A stretch of DNA of 5,758 nt, taken from positions 1 through 5,758 of the forward strand of contig JAJRSQ010000465.1 of the NCBI GenBank assembly GCA_024278725.1, read 5' to 3'. The notes below the pieces were generated by a model. The model saw only the letters and a list, made by a program, of their open reading frames with translations. It was not told the origin of the DNA and did not search any database. Shown here piece after piece: positions 5,695-5,758 of this stretch (its first letter is position 1; every line of letters starts with the position of its first letter). The stretch comes from Chloroflexota bacterium. Lineage in GTDB: Bacteria > Chloroflexota > Anaerolineae > 4572-78. Both the position numbers and the translations under genes were made by a program.

Positions 5695-5758
5695 ACGCCA
5701 CCGATTTTCGTTAAAACCGGATGAAAATGCGTAAGAGCGGCTCGCAAATCGCCCCTGC
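5695..5758. other. Right-edge non-coding stretch with no identified feature
   Basis: Together with the repeats before it, the region after 5575 has no credible gene over about 180 bases. In the last 64 bases I see only short AT-containing motifs and no convincing start with a ribosome binding site. A gene might begin beyond the window. Confidence 0.5.

Noticed and set aside
5502..5747. Minus-strand 81-residue open frame at the right end
   Set aside because: It is built across the palindromic repeats and the end of the transporter gene, and its Pro/Arg/Leu-rich product has no family features.
1..5758. CRISPR array, tRNA or rRNA genes, toxin-antitoxin pair or phage module
   Set aside because: No regularly spaced repeats, cloverleaf-like sequences, ribosomal RNA signatures or phage-type genes were seen.

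Overview
The window looks like a stretch of bacterial chromosome with moderately high GC. It carries one complete and one partial pantothenate-pathway gene on the minus strand and three genes on the plus strand. Coding density is high, Shine-Dalgarno sites are ordinary, and several palindromic intergenic repeats are present. Two of these are of a 'GTAGGGGC...GCCCCTAC' and a 'TCATTGCGAG...CTTCGCAATGA' type. That mix, plus the style of the uncharacterised proteins, reminds me of Chloroflexota (Anaerolineae-like) genomes. This is an impression from memory, and no marker gene in the window settles it.

Layout. Bases 1-1751 (minus strand) hold panB, ketopantoate hydroxymethyltransferase, followed downstream by panE, ketopantoate reductase, which runs off the left edge. 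Together they make pantoate from 2-oxoisovalerate, the first half of vitamin B5 and coenzyme A synthesis. A 79-base imperfect palindromic repeat fills most of the gap between them. Bases 1752-1960 are a divergent control region with two plausible sigma-70-type promoters whose -35 boxes lie almost back to back.

Bases 1961-3328 (plus strand) encode a 455-residue protein. It has a clan GH-A-like glycoside hydrolase barrel with candidate catalytic glutamates, then an Asp/Pro-rich linker, then a distinct C-terminal domain. It has no visible secretion signal. After a hairpin and a 188-base gap comes a 243-residue protein (3517-4248). It combines a nuclease-like N-terminal region, apparently with degraded catalytic residues, with a C-terminal Tudor-like domain of the PcrA/UvrD kind. 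Twenty-two bases later starts a UMF1/Atg22-type major facilitator transporter (4271-5575), probably in the same transcript.

The right end (5576-5758) holds no credible gene. It has a stem-loop that may end transcription, a 30-base perfect palindrome, and a short motif resembling an IS6-family end.

The most unusual items are the nuclease-like/Tudor fusion and the leaderless hydrolase-like protein with its unassigned C-terminal domain. I see no CRISPR array, tRNA, rRNA, phage module or recognisable defence island.
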